Shown piece after piece: positions 1-8,957 of a stretch of 64,000 nt of DNA (the first letter of the stretch is position 1; each line of letters starts with the position of its first letter). The DNA is from Martinezella lusitana (GTDB taxonomy: Bacteria; Pseudomonadota; Alphaproteobacteria; Rhizobiales; Rhizobiaceae): NCBI RefSeq assembly GCF_010668395.1, contig NZ_WUEY01000009.1, positions 1 to 64,000 on the forward strand, read 5' to 3'. Both the position numbers and the translations under genes were made by a program. The notes beneath the pieces are model-generated. The model saw only the letters and a program-made list of their open reading frames with translations. It was not told the origin of the DNA and ran no database searches.

Positions 1-3
1 CAT

Positions 4-279
4 ATGAAACGTTCTATGTTCGGACATAGGAGCAGACATAGCACTTCACACCAGAACTCATTCATTACTCAGGCACGAATAGATCCTCGGCATAGCCGTC
101 GCCAGACGGGGTTGTTTCATCGCTTACCTATTGTGAAGCTGTTGGATGAGTATATCGAGCCGGTCGACGGAATCTTGACTCATAGCCAACTTCTCTGGAG
201 GTCACTCGGACAGAGCGCCATATATTTGGAGAAGTCCGGGTGCGGCTTGTATGTTTCAGAGCTGGGCTTTGCGCATTGA
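4..279 (+). CDS. Questionable hypothetical ORF at window edge
   Basis: An open frame of 91 codons starts at the very edge of the window, so any ribosome binding site lies outside it. The product is rich in Arg, His and Ser at its N-terminus and has no motif or membrane segment that I recognise. It could be the end of a gene that begins upstream or a chance frame. It is kept only because nothing else explains these bases. Confidence 0.15.
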   Translation: MKRSMFGHRSRHSTSHQNSFITQARIDPRHSRRQTGLFHRLPIVKLLDEYIEPVDGILTHSQLLWRSLGQSAIYLEKSGCGLYVSELGFAH

Positions 280-353
280 GTAGGCCCTAGGGGATCTCGG
301 AAATCCTGCCAGCAAGCGGCACCCAGGCCCTCGTGAATAAGCACCGACCTTTA

Positions 354-542
354 TCATTTGCGCTTTCGATTCACCGCATTCGTAGTTGTCGCCGCCTTGG
401 CGGCCGCAGTTTGAGCGTCCCTGGACAGGCGTAAATCTCGAAGCCGCGTGGTCTTCTTATCGCGGGCGACTTTCTGCTCCATGATGAGCGCATAGGCTTC
501 GATATTTGTGATTTCGGCTTTGGTATCGGTTTTGCGGGTCAT
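354..542 (-). CDS. Small basic protein, relative of the csp-linked 74-aa protein
   Basis: This 62-residue, Lys/Arg-rich protein starts at an internal ATG (MTRKTDTK) of a longer open frame. I chose this start because an AACAGGG-like site lies just upstream and the sequence beyond it does not look coding. The pattern KTTRLRDLRLSRDAQ resembles KTLRLREARLAKELQ in the protein encoded at 25351-25575 beside the cold-shock gene, so the two look like members of one small rhizobial family. It is probably a soluble helical protein with charged ends. Its function is unknown. Confidence 0.5.
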   Translation of the reverse strand: MTRKTDTKAEITNIEAYALIMEQKVARDKKTTRLRDLRLSRDAQTAAAKAATTTNAVNRKRK

Positions 543-794
543 CCCTGTTAGGTAGAGCACGGCGCTGAAATTGCAATGCCTGATGGCAAAAGTAGGTGAG
601 ATCAGCGACTGATTGCTACCCCGTTGAAGTTCACCAGCGCCGGGTCCCGGCTTGGACGAGATTCGTGTGTATCGGTCTGATACGCTGCCTGTGAATATTA
701 ATACTTTTGTCACGCAACAATTTGTCACGGTCTTAACCAGGCAGCTTGGCGTTGGTTAGACTTCAGGATCGAATAGTAGTGACAGGAGACAAGC

Positions 795-983
795 ATGATG
801 CTTGAGACTGCAATCCAGCTCGCCGAACATGAAAAGATCACCACTCCTCAAATTGAGGCGGTCATCGCGTGCTTGGATAATTCGCTTCGAGTTGCTAGCG
901 GATATGATCAGCCCGTCCGCCTCGTTGCGTATCGTTCAAAGCGCATTTTTGAGCTCGCGCTCGCGTTACGAGAGGTAGCATAG
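795..983 (+). CDS. Small hypothetical protein
   Basis: This 62-codon gene has a good AGGAGA site seven bases before an ATGATG start. The product is mildly acidic, predicted helical and without cysteine-rich or membrane segments. It begins MMLETAIQLAEHEKI. I do not recognise a family. The ribosome binding site and the normal amino acid make-up argue that it is a real, short rhizobial gene. It stands alone between the small basic protein gene and an IS3 remnant. Confidence 0.4.
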   Translation: MMLETAIQLAEHEKITTPQIEAVIACLDNSLRVASGYDQPVRLVAYRSKRIFELALALREVA

Positions 984-1086
984 GAAGGCCGTTTTCGACC
1001 TCAATCCCGGCGGGAGCGCACTCGACGAGCGCCGCCGCCGCTCTGGGTCGGACAGCACTTCTATCTTAGGACGGTGACTAGTCATA

Positions 1087-1438
1087 ATGGGCACATTAGC
1101 TCGCTCACTCATTAAGTGGGAGATCCTGTCCGGAAATTTATGGGGCCATTACACTCGACCCAATCAGGTCTGGGCGATGGATCTGACGTATATTCCTATG
1201 GTGCGGGGCTTCGTCTATCTGTGCGCCGTCCTGGATTGGTTTAGCCGAAGGGTTCTGTCATGGCGGCTGTCGATCACGACGGAAGCCGCTTCTGTATCGA
1301 AGCGGTGGAGGAGGCACTTTCCGTCATGGCAAACCCGACATCTCAGCGCGATGTTGGCATCGTCGCGACAAAACCGACAGACATATGAGCAGGCTCCTGA
1401 CGATGTTGCTCGCAAGAGAGAAGGCGACGGAAGACTTT
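1087..1438 (+). pseudogene. IS3-family transposase (OrfB integrase) remnant
   Basis: The translation contains PNQVWAMDLTYIPM, then GFVYLCAVLDWFSRRVLSWRLS, which is the start of the DDE integrase core of IS3-family OrfB proteins, including the first catalytic Asp (MDLTYI). After TTEAA the reading frame breaks. The expected FCIEAVEEAL continuation is found in another frame, which indicates a one-base deletion near 1285. The second Asp and the Glu of the triad are missing and no terminal inverted repeats are visible. This is an inactive fragment and its right end is uncertain. Confidence 0.75.
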
Positions 1439-1511
1439 GCAAAATCACCTTGATCGTGAACGACTGGTCTTCATCGGTGAGACTTGGATCAAGACCGTTG
1501 CTTTTTGTGTT

Positions 1512-2981
1512 TCAACTAGATTCATCAACGAGAAACGGGTTGTCGACTTGCGGCCAGTAGGACTTGCGCAGCCTGGTGAAGGGAATTTTTTCGTAATTGG
1601 GTTGGGTTGCACCGGGTGGTGCGCAAAACAGGATACGCCCGGCGATCGGGGCGAAGCCCGCCTGAAAATGATAGTTCGACTTGACGACGACAATTTTCCT
1701 GTCCGCCGGATCGAGGCCGAGTGCAACCATGAACTCCGGATGAAAGACCTGGGTCCTGTGGGTGTTGATGATCAGGTCCACGCCGTCGGCGCTAACCCAT
1801 GCGGCATCGCCGAGCATGCAGGGCATGCCGCCATAGGTCTGCGTCAATCCGAAGCCAATGGCCTTGACCACGACGTCCAGATCGATGGGATCGCCCGAGA
1901 AGGGGCCGCATTTGCCACCGACCCTCAGCTTTATCTCCGCTCCGACGCCTGCTTCCGCACAGAAACGGAATGCGATCGGGTCCCAATACATGGCGCTGAC
2001 GACATCCTTGATACCGCGCTCGAGAACCCGGCGGAGGATGAACGTCGAATCGCCTGGAGCGCCGCCGCCGGCATTGTCCGAGGTGTCGGCAATGACGATC
2101 GGGCCGTCCGTTTCGGCAAGGGCCGCATCAAGTGCCTGATCGATCGTCAACGCTCCCCGCCCAAGCTGATCGCGCATGGAGAAAAACTCGAGGCCCAAAT
2201 CCTTGGCGATGCCGGTTGCGCGATCCGCGTCGCCATCGGTAACGACAAGCATTTTCGCGCCGACATCGGCGACATCGCCATGCGGAAAGCCGTGGCAGAG
2301 CGATACCGCAAGAATGCCGTCCTTGCCTTCCATCGCCTTCATGCGGTCGACGAAACCGCGCATCGGCTCTTCCTGCACGCGAAACGTCGCGATCATCCGG
2401 CAATCGAAGACGCCCATGCGGGGTCTGATTTCTTTCCTGACGGTTGCGACAAACAGGTCATAGAGCTCACCCGCCACTTCCATGATATCGGTGTGGGGGT
2501 ATTCCTTGTACGCCTTGATCAGGTCGGCGTTATCGAGCATATCGTCCGTCAGATGGCAGTGGAGATCGAGTTCCACCGCAATCGGCACGCCCTCTCCGAC
2601 GATCGCCCGCACCCTGGAGAGCAGATCGCCTTCCGTGTCGTCGTAGCCCTGCGCGACGAAAGCGCCGTGCAGGGCGAACATGACACCGTCAACGGGCAGG
2701 GCGTTGCGCAAATCCGTGAGGATCTCATCGCGGAAATCCTCGTAAACCTTGCGAACGGTCGTGCCGCCTGGCTCGGCATTGACGCACAGGCTCTCGATGA
2801 TCGTGTGGCCATCTGCCTCGCCCTTCTGCCGCCAGACATAGAGTTGGCAGGACGGTTCGTTGAGCGGACGGCTGGTCGCATCGCCATGCGCGATGCCGAC
2901 ATCGTCAAAGCTTCGATAGCCGGTCGGGATCGGAACGAACGTATTGGTTTCGGTGTCCATGCCAGCAATGAAGATCCGCAT
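1512..2981 (-). CDS. M81-family metallopeptidase (MlrC/microcystinase C-like)
   Basis: This 489-residue protein has the usual length of the M81 (MlrC) family, zinc enzymes known from the last step of microcystin linear-peptide breakdown. The metal motif is visible as D139-L-H141 (in AVELDLHCHLTDD) with H163 (YPHTDIMEVA). The start MRIFIAGMDTETNTF is chosen over an upstream extension because GGAG lies six bases ahead of it and homologues begin this way. The gene follows, with about 55 bases between, a PLP-dependent D-amino-acid enzyme gene on the same strand, and both diverge from a regulator and a peptide importer. The substrate is unknown. A peptide with D- or otherwise unusual residues is inferred from the family and neighbours. 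Confidence 0.85.
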   Translation of the reverse strand: MRIFIAGMDTETNTFVPIPTGYRSFDDVGIAHGDATSRPLNEPSCQLYVWRQKGEADGHTIIESLCVNAEPGGTTVRKVYEDFRDEILTDLRNALPVDGVMFALHGAFVAQGYDDTEGDLLSRVRAIVGEGVPIAVELDLHCHLTDDMLDNADLIKAYKEYPHTDIMEVAGELYDLFVATVRKEIRPRMGVFDCRMIATFRVQEEPMRGFVDRMKAMEGKDGILAVSLCHGFPHGDVADVGAKMLVVTDGDADRATGIAKDLGLEFFSMRDQLGRGALTIDQALDAALAETDGPIVIADTSDNAGGGAPGDSTFILRRVLERGIKDVVSAMYWDPIAFRFCAEAGVGAEIKLRVGGKCGPFSGDPIDLDVVVKAIGFGLTQTYGGMPCMLGDAAWVSADGVDLIINTHRTQVFHPEFMVALGLDPADRKIVVVKSNYHFQAGFAPIAGRILFCAPPGATQPNYEKIPFTRLRKSYWPQVDNPFLVDESS

Positions 2982-3036
2982 CACGTCTCCGATTTGCAAA
3001 AGGTATTTGAAGAGAAGCTCCGGCGATCGCGCTTTC

Positions 3037-4230
3037 CTAGAGCAATTTGCCTCTGGCATCGATCGGGTATGTTGTGAAGCCCCCATCGCTGTTTCGCATG
3101 ACGAAACTGTCGGAAAGCGCGACGACGGCGCATGAGTGATTGGGAAAAACCCGCACCCGGCTTCCGACCGAAAGTGTCCGGCCTTCGAGCGGCAGGAAAC
3201 CATGCTCCTCGGAGAGCTTCGCGACACTGAAGGAAGAAGACTTGCCGCTATCCTCGATCCTGATCGCCCGCCCATAACCGCCGCCGCCCGTGCCATGCGG
3301 GCCATGATCGGAACTCAGCGTCTTTGAACCGGCGTCGATGATCGCATAGGTGTCGTTCGTCGCGACGACCGTGGCGACGACCGACAGCGCCAGATCATCG
3401 GCGGAAGCAATGCCGAGTCGTACAGCCGTTAGATCGAGAAAGGCGTAATTTCCCGGGCGGATCTCGTCGGTCGCCGGCGTAATCGGGGCACCGAGCGCCG
3501 TCGGCGTGGAGCCGGTTGAAACACTAAGATTTGCAACTCCTGACGTCTCCAGCCGCTTGCGCAGCCCAAGGAGATCGATTCCCTCGGCGATCGCGATCTT
3601 CTCGATCGCTTCCAGGCTGTTCGCGCCGTAGGAATGTCCGGCATGCGACAGCAGTCCGGCGAATTTGAGCCCTTTCGCCATGATAATTTCCTGTGCGACC
3701 TGCAAGGCCATCGCGCTCTGCGGTTTCACGCCGACACGGCCCAGTCCGACATCCACCTTCATGAACACCGGCAGACGCATCTCAGCCGTGGCCGCGGCTT
3801 CGTTCAATGCCTTGACCCCGGCTGTATCGCCGGCAATGAAAGCGACGCGCGCATTGGCGTATTTCGCCAGTTGCAGCAGGGGCCCTATGGTGTCGGCGTG
3901 GATCACCGGATAGGCCATCAGCACATCCTTGAAGCCGGCTTGCAGAAAAACCTCTGCTTCGCTCGCTTTCGACGCGGTCAGTCCGGCTGCGCCGGCCTCG
4001 ACCTGGCGGCGGGCAATTTCGATGCTCTTGTGGGTCTTGATGTGTGGCCGCAGGCGCACGCCCGCCTTCTCGGCGATCGACTGCATTTTCGCGATGTTGC
4101 GGTTCAGTCGAAATTCATCCACTTCGATGAACGGGGTCGCGCGTTCAGCCGGCAAGGGTCGCGCGAAGCCAGGTTCGGGAGCGTTGAAAGAATTGAAGAC
4201 TTCATTCGGCATGAAATTCGAACCCGGCAT
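3037..4230 (-). CDS. D-threonine aldolase / D-serine dehydratase-like PLP enzyme (DSD1 family)
   Basis: This fold-type III PLP enzyme has an alanine-racemase-like barrel followed by a C-terminal D-serine dehydratase-like domain. Counting from the downstream start at 4212 (MPNEVFNS, 391 aa), the PLP lysine is K59 in RPHIKTHKS and the metal-binding pair is H359-x-C361 in FPNHSC. The family cleaves or dehydrates D-beta-hydroxy amino acids such as D-threonine and D-serine. Two in-frame ATGs (4230 and 4212) are possible and neither has a strong ribosome site; the coordinates use the upstream one. It lies just before the M81 peptidase gene in the same operon and is divergent from the XRE-cupin regulator gene. 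Confidence 0.85.
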   Translation of the reverse strand: MPGSNFMPNEVFNSFNAPEPGFARPLPAERATPFIEVDEFRLNRNIAKMQSIAEKAGVRLRPHIKTHKSIEIARRQVEAGAAGLTASKASEAEVFLQAGFKDVLMAYPVIHADTIGPLLQLAKYANARVAFIAGDTAGVKALNEAAATAEMRLPVFMKVDVGLGRVGVKPQSAMALQVAQEIIMAKGLKFAGLLSHAGHSYGANSLEAIEKIAIAEGIDLLGLRKRLETSGVANLSVSTGSTPTALGAPITPATDEIRPGNYAFLDLTAVRLGIASADDLALSVVATVVATNDTYAIIDAGSKTLSSDHGPHGTGGGGYGRAIRIEDSGKSSSFSVAKLSEEHGFLPLEGRTLSVGSRVRVFPNHSCAVVALSDSFVMRNSDGGFTTYPIDARGKLL

Positions 4231-4539
4231 TGTCAATCGCGACGGCCGCCAGAGGCGAACCGCCTGTTCAAATCGAAGAGGTTGGTACCCTGATCGCCCG
4301 GATGCGTTTTCCGTGGAAACACCATTGCCCCGCGCCAAGGCTTGCGACGGAAATTGCGACGGCGGGGAGCGTCATGTCAATGAAAATTTCTTTTGCGATA
4401 ATATTTTTATCAAAGTAAAAATAGCTGGCGGCTTTCGCGCGGGGTAGGCGGTGCTCGGTTTGCTAGATTACAAGCGCCGACGTATAGCGCCTAAAAAGCC
4501 AGGCGGTTTTGCGCGGGCGAGACGGTAAGGAGACGACAA
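4231..4539. promoter_or_regulatory. Divergent intergenic region of the D-peptide locus
   Basis: This stretch of about 310 bases separates the leftward DSD1/M81 operon from the rightward regulator gene. Its centre (about 4385-4430) is unusually AT-rich for this genome and contains GATAA-TATTT-TTATC, an inverted repeat with five-base arms. Binding by the neighbouring regulator and the presence of divergent promoters are inferred. No clear -35/-10 pair can be fixed. Confidence 0.4.
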
Positions 4540-5190
4540 TTGCGCAATATCAGCGAAGGCGCTGCCCAGCCGAAGACGGATCAGGATTTTGGCGTTCGCG
4601 TCAAGGACCTGCGCTCGGCACGCAAATGGACCTTGGAACGGCTTGCCGATATGAGTGGCGTCTCGATCTCGGCGCTGTCGAAGATCGAAAATGGGCAGGT
4701 CTCCGCCTCGTTCGACACCATCGTCAAGATCGCTCATGCATTTGGGCTGACATTTGCCGAGCTCTTTGCCTCCAGCGCCATCGATCCCGCGCCCGAGACG
4801 CCTTCGATCATCGGGCGCCGGACCTATACCTTCGCAGGCAAGGGCCTGCCTTTCTCGACGGACTATTACGACTACCAGGTTCATTCCGCCGAACTCATCC
4901 ACAAAGGCATGATCCCGCTGGTCATGACCATAAAGACGAGGGAAGTGCTGCCGCGCAAGGACTGGTCGACACATGACGGCGAGGAGTTCATCTATGTTGT
5001 CAGCGGCGTCACGGAGCTGCATACCGCCTATTACGCACCGCTCAAGCTTTCGGCCGGCGACAGCGCCTATATCGACAGCACCATGGCGCATTGCTTCGTG
5101 TCGATCGGCGACGAAGATGCGAGGATCCTGTCCATCTGCATGACCGAGCAATTGATGTTCAATGACGTCTCGGTCGGGAACGCTCGCTAA
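4540..5190 (+). CDS. XRE-family transcriptional regulator with C-terminal cupin domain
   Basis: This 216-residue protein starts at TTG, seven bases after GGAGA. Residues 18-75 form a helix-turn-helix of the Cro/C1 type (VRVKDLRSARKWTLERLADMS, then SISALSKIENG). A cupin domain occupies roughly residues 110-205, with the conserved HDGEEFIYVVSG strand. Proteins of this design usually sense a small metabolite and control nearby catabolic or transport genes. It sits between the divergent DSD1/M81 genes and the peptide importer, which makes it the likely local regulator. The effector is unknown. Confidence 0.85.
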   Translation: MRNISEGAAQPKTDQDFGVRVKDLRSARKWTLERLADMSGVSISALSKIENGQVSASFDTIVKIAHAFGLTFAELFASSAIDPAPETPSIIGRRTYTFAGKGLPFSTDYYDYQVHSAELIHKGMIPLVMTIKTREVLPRKDWSTHDGEEFIYVVSGVTELHTAYYAPLKLSAGDSAYIDSTMAHCFVSIGDEDARILSICMTEQLMFNDVSVGNAR

Positions 5191-5515
5191 CAGGTTCTTC
5201 CAGGCGCTTGCGCCGGCTTCCAGGACCACCATCTGCGCTCCATATCGATCGCTCGTCGGATGCGATCGATGATGGTTTCTTGTGCACTGCGCCTACTTTA
5301 CTATCATAAAATACTTTTTCTTTTAAGAAAATATTTGTTGCCATCGGATAATTCCTCGGTATTTTACCTCTACGAGACAGAGCAACTCGTTACGGGCCGC
5401 CGGGAGGGTGGTTCCGTGCGGCGGTCCCTTCCTTTGGGCAATCGCGATCTCAACGTGGACTGTTTCATCCAGAAACTTGGGAGCCGCACAAAGATGCGGC
5501 AGCAAAGAGGGAACC
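5191..5515. promoter_or_regulatory. Leader region of the peptide importer with AT-rich inverted repeat
   Basis: About 325 bases without a gene lie between the regulator and the importer operon. Positions 5316-5331 read TTTTCTT-TT-AAGAAAA, a perfect inverted repeat with seven-base arms inside an AT-rich block. It lies about 185 bases before the binding-protein start. It could be an operator for the XRE-cupin regulator. This is inference from position and symmetry. Confidence 0.4.
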
Positions 5516-7069
5516 ATGAACAAGAAACAAAAACTTCTCAGCACCGTCGCGGCGGTTGCTTCGATTGCAACCGGTCTCTTGATGGCCGGCGCGGCAACAT
5601 CAGCCGATCTTAACCGCGGCGGCGTCTTGACGATGGGCAGGCCGGACGAGCCTTTAACCCTGGATCCCTTCCTTCCATCCGATAACGGCTCGATCTTCGC
5701 GATCGCCCAGGTCTGTGAGCCCTTGATTCTGGCGGACAAGGCCGGCACCGGCCTCGAACCGGGGCTGGCATCCTCCTGGACGATATCGCCCGACGGCCTG
5801 ACTTATGTTTTCACGCTGCGCGACGGCGTCGTCTTCAGCGACGGCAAGCCGCTGACGGCCGAGGACGTGATCTTCTCGCTCAACAAGCAGATGGACCCGT
5901 CCGCCTCCTTCGGCTTCGCCTTCGCAGCGGTCAAGACGGTCGAAAAAACGGACGACAAACACGTCACCATCACGTTGAAGACGCCTTATGTGCCGATCCT
6001 GTCGGCGCTTTCGCTCTATGCCGCGTCGATCGTGGAAAAGACGGCCTACGAGGCCAGCCCGGAAGCTTTCGGCCTGAAGCCCGTTTGCACTGGCCCGTTC
6101 ACGGTCGACACCTATGAGCGCGGCAGCCAGGTCGTGCTGAAGGCCAATCCGAAATACTGGGCCATGGGGGACGATGGCAAGCCGCTACCCTATGTCGACA
6201 AGATCGTCATGAAATACATGCCGGACGGCAACTCGCGCATCCTTGGCCTGAAGAACGGCGATATCGACGTCGCGTTGCAGCTTCCGCTGAGCCAGGCCTC
6301 TTCGGTCAAGGCGACCGACGGGCTTGTCCTCGAAACCGCGCCGTCCTACGCCCTCGATTATATTTATCTCAACCACGCCAAGAAGCCGCTCGACGACAAG
6401 CGCATTCGCCTCGCGTTGAACTATGCCACCAATCACGATGCGCTAATGAAGGCCGTCTATTTCGGCTTTGGCGAGGTGCCGAACTCCTTCACGCCCAAGG
6501 TCAATTACTGGTCGGCCGATGTGAAGCCGATACCCTACGATCCCGACAAGGCGGCACAGCTGGTCAAGGAAGCCAATTATGACGGCACGCCCATCGAACT
6601 CATGGTGTCGTCCGGAAACTCCACCCAGCGCCAGACCGCGTCCATCCTGCAGGCTGCCTGGCAGAAGGCTGGCCTCAAGGTGAACATCGTGCAGTATGAA
6701 GGTGCGACCGCCGGCGCGATGATGCGCAAGGGCGACTACCAGGCGCGCGTCAACCTGATCTCGAGCGACATCAACGACAGCGATGAGATCGCCACGCTGC
6801 AGACCGATTACTACGGCAGCTCGCATTCCTTCTTTACCTGGTACAAGAACGACGACGTCATCGCGCTTCTCAACCAGGCGCGCGGCGAACTCGATACGAC
6901 CAAGCGCGCCGCGCTCTACGCAAAGGTGCAGGATATCGTCTACAACGACGGCTACAGCGTACCCCTGAACTTCGTGCCCTTCATCAACGGCTACAAGTCC
7001 AAGGTGGAAAACTGGCAAAACATCGCCGTCGGCTGGTGGTGGCTGAAGACGACCCGGATCGCCCCATAA
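5516..7069 (+). CDS. Peptide ABC transporter substrate-binding protein (DppA/SBP_bac_5)
   Basis: This 517-residue periplasmic protein begins with a clear signal peptide (basic MNKKQK, hydrophobic core, cleavage near ATSA-DL). The start follows AGAGGG and is preferred to an upstream in-frame ATG that lacks a signal sequence. The mature part has the family 5 solute-binding layout, including LEPGLASSWTISPDGLTYVFTLRDG and the DDKRIRLALNYA segment. Family members bind di- and oligopeptides, opines or similar molecules. It is the first gene of a five-gene import operon. The substrate is inferred from the neighbouring D-aminopeptidase. Confidence 0.9.
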   Translation: MNKKQKLLSTVAAVASIATGLLMAGAATSADLNRGGVLTMGRPDEPLTLDPFLPSDNGSIFAIAQVCEPLILADKAGTGLEPGLASSWTISPDGLTYVFTLRDGVVFSDGKPLTAEDVIFSLNKQMDPSASFGFAFAAVKTVEKTDDKHVTITLKTPYVPILSALSLYAASIVEKTAYEASPEAFGLKPVCTGPFTVDTYERGSQVVLKANPKYWAMGDDGKPLPYVDKIVMKYMPDGNSRILGLKNGDIDVALQLPLSQASSVKATDGLVLETAPSYALDYIYLNHAKKPLDDKRIRLALNYATNHDALMKAVYFGFGEVPNSFTPKVNYWSADVKPIPYDPDKAAQLVKEANYDGTPIELMVSSGNSTQRQTASILQAAWQKAGLKVNIVQYEGATAGAMMRKGDYQARVNLISSDINDSDEIATLQTDYYGSSHSFFTWYKNDDVIALLNQARGELDTTKRAALYAKVQDIVYNDGYSVPLNFVPFINGYKSKVENWQNIAVGWWWLKTTRIAP

Positions 7070-7118
7070 ATCTTCAGCGATTGCCTGCCTAGTATCCAGG
7101 CAGGCCACGGAGATCCAG

Positions 7119-8060
7119 ATGATCTATTTGCGCTACATTCTCTCGCGTTTGATTGCCGCAATGCCCGTCCTAGTGGCCGTGACGCTGTTCAGCTTCGTTG
7201 CGATCAAGCTTGTTCCGGGCGATCCGGTCCGCATCATGATGCGCGACCGCGTCAGCGATGCCGAAGTCGCAGCGATCTATGCCAAGCTCGGCATGGATCG
7301 TCCGCTGGTCGTCCAGTACCTGAGCTTCGTCAAAAAGGCGGCGACGGGCGATCTGGGGCAGAGCATCATTCAAAACCAGCCGGTCTCCGCGCTCGTCAGT
7401 GAAAGAATCGCGCCGACATTGATGTTGCTTTGCGTCGGGACGATCTTCTCGATCCTGATCGCGCTGCCGATCGGGATTCTCGCCGCGTCGCGCCCCGATA
7501 CGGTCTTCGATCAGGTCGTGCGCATCATCTGCATCCTCGGCTTCGCCATGCCGCATTTCTGGGTCGGGCTTCTCCTGATGCTCGCCTTCGGCATACAATT
7601 GCGGCTGCTGCCGATCTCCGGTTATGGGGCAAATTTCCCCGAACATCTCGCGCATATGATCTTGCCCGGCCTGACGATTGCGCTGTTTCTCGGGCCCGTC
7701 CTCATCCGAACGCTTCGCGCCTCGATGATCGAGGTGTTGACCACGGATCAGATCGAAGTGGCCCGCGCCCGCGGCCTGCCGAGCTGGCGCATTCTCGGCA
7801 AACATGCGCTACGCAACGCGCTCATCCCGACGCTCACAGTTCTGGCGGTCAACATCAGCTGGCTCGTCAGCGGCGCGGTCGTTATTGAATCGGTGTTTGC
7901 CCTGCCTGGCCTTGGCTCCCTTCTCATCCAGGCCGTGAGCTTCCGCGATTATCCGCTGATCCAGGGCCTGTCCGTCGTCCTTGCTGTTACCACCGTGGGC
8001 ATCAATCTCATCGCTGATCTCAGCTATGCCCTCGTCGATCGACGCGTTTTACGGGACTGA
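7119..8060 (+). CDS. Peptide ABC transporter permease (DppB-like)
   Basis: This 313-residue inner-membrane protein has about six transmembrane helices. It opens with MIYLRYILSRLIAAMPVLVAV, the usual N-terminus of DppB/OppB permeases, and carries the EAA-type loop near QIEVARARGLPSWRILGKHALRNALIP that contacts the ATPase subunits. It lies 49 bases after the binding protein gene and three bases before the second permease gene, so the operon is tight. Confidence 0.92.
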   Translation: MIYLRYILSRLIAAMPVLVAVTLFSFVAIKLVPGDPVRIMMRDRVSDAEVAAIYAKLGMDRPLVVQYLSFVKKAATGDLGQSIIQNQPVSALVSERIAPTLMLLCVGTIFSILIALPIGILAASRPDTVFDQVVRIICILGFAMPHFWVGLLLMLAFGIQLRLLPISGYGANFPEHLAHMILPGLTIALFLGPVLIRTLRASMIEVLTTDQIEVARARGLPSWRILGKHALRNALIPTLTVLAVNISWLVSGAVVIESVFALPGLGSLLIQAVSFRDYPLIQGLSVVLAVTTVGINLIADLSYALVDRRVLRD

Positions 8061-8063
8061 CAT

Positions 8064-8957
8064 ATGAGCAACTCCATGGATAAAGTCGGGCCATCCGCGT
8101 CGCCGGTCATCGAGGCATGCCAGGTCGTCATCGCCGAGGTCAGGTCTTGGCCGATGACGCTGAAGATCGGCAGCGTGCTGTTTCTGATCCTGGTCATTGC
8201 CGCGATCGCCGCCCCGGTGGTCGCACCTTACGACCCCGATCTCCAGGATTTCGACGCGATCATGGTGCCGCCGAACTTTCAGCATCTGTTCGGCACAGAC
8301 AATATCGGTCGCGATATATTCTCGCGCGTGCTGTTTGGCGCACGGATCGATCTTCTCTCCGGATTGATCATGACCTATGTGCCGATGGCCTATGGCGTGC
8401 TGATCGGGGCCTATGCCGGCTACCGGGGCGGTTTCTTCGACTCGATGATCGCCATGATCATCAATATCGTCATCGCCTTTCCCTTCCTTGTCGTCATCAT
8501 CATCGTGATCGCCGTCGCCGGACCCGGCCTTCAGAACATCTATATCGCCGTGTTCCTGGGATCGTGGACGATGTATGCGCGGCTAGCACGCGCCGAAATG
8601 CTGGTGGAGCGCAACAAGGACTATGTCCAGGCGGCCAAGGTGCTCGGTTTCCCTACCAGCCGCGTGCTGCTCCTGCACGCGCTTCCGAATACGATCGGAT
8701 CGGCGGTCGCCTTTTCCATGTCCGACTTCGTTCTCAACATCCTGATGCTCGCCGGCCTGAGCTTCATCGGCTTCGGGGCGCAGCCGCCGATGCCCGAATG
8801 GGGTGCGATGATTGCCGAAGGCAAGGAATTCATCCTCGATGCGTGGTGGATCTGTGCCATGCCGGGCCTCGTTGTCGTCTATGCGGGAGCGGCACTAAGT
8901 CTCATCGGCGACGGCCTTGCGACGCGGCTCGGTGTCAGCGGCGGAGGACATAAATGA
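8064..8957 (+). CDS. Peptide ABC transporter permease (DppC-like)
   Basis: This 297-residue membrane protein is the second permease subunit. It has the FGTDNIGRDIFSRVLFGARI motif typical of DppC/OppC after the first helix, and an EAA loop at DYVQAAKVLGFPTSRVLLLHALPNT. It forms a heterodimer channel with the DppB-like protein. Its stop overlaps the start of the next gene (ATGA), a sign of translational coupling. Confidence 0.92.
   Translation: MSNSMDKVGPSASPVIEACQVVIAEVRSWPMTLKIGSVLFLILVIAAIAAPVVAPYDPDLQDFDAIMVPPNFQHLFGTDNIGRDIFSRVLFGARIDLLSGLIMTYVPMAYGVLIGAYAGYRGGFFDSMIAMIINIVIAFPFLVVIIIVIAVAGPGLQNIYIAVFLGSWTMYARLARAEMLVERNKDYVQAAKVLGFPTSRVLLLHALPNTIGSAVAFSMSDFVLNILMLAGLSFIGFGAQPPMPEWGAMIAEGKEFILDAWWICAMPGLVVVYAGAALSLIGDGLATRLGVSGGGHK

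Noticed and set aside
333..346. Shared 14-mer GTGAATAAGCACCG at 333-346 and 28125-28138
   Set aside because: Several chance 14-base matches are expected in 64 kb, and the flanks do not extend the match.
1437..3077. Plus-strand open frame of 546 codons
   Set aside because: Antisense to the M81 peptidase, which has metal motif, start and ribosome site. The plus frame has no motif or ribosome site.
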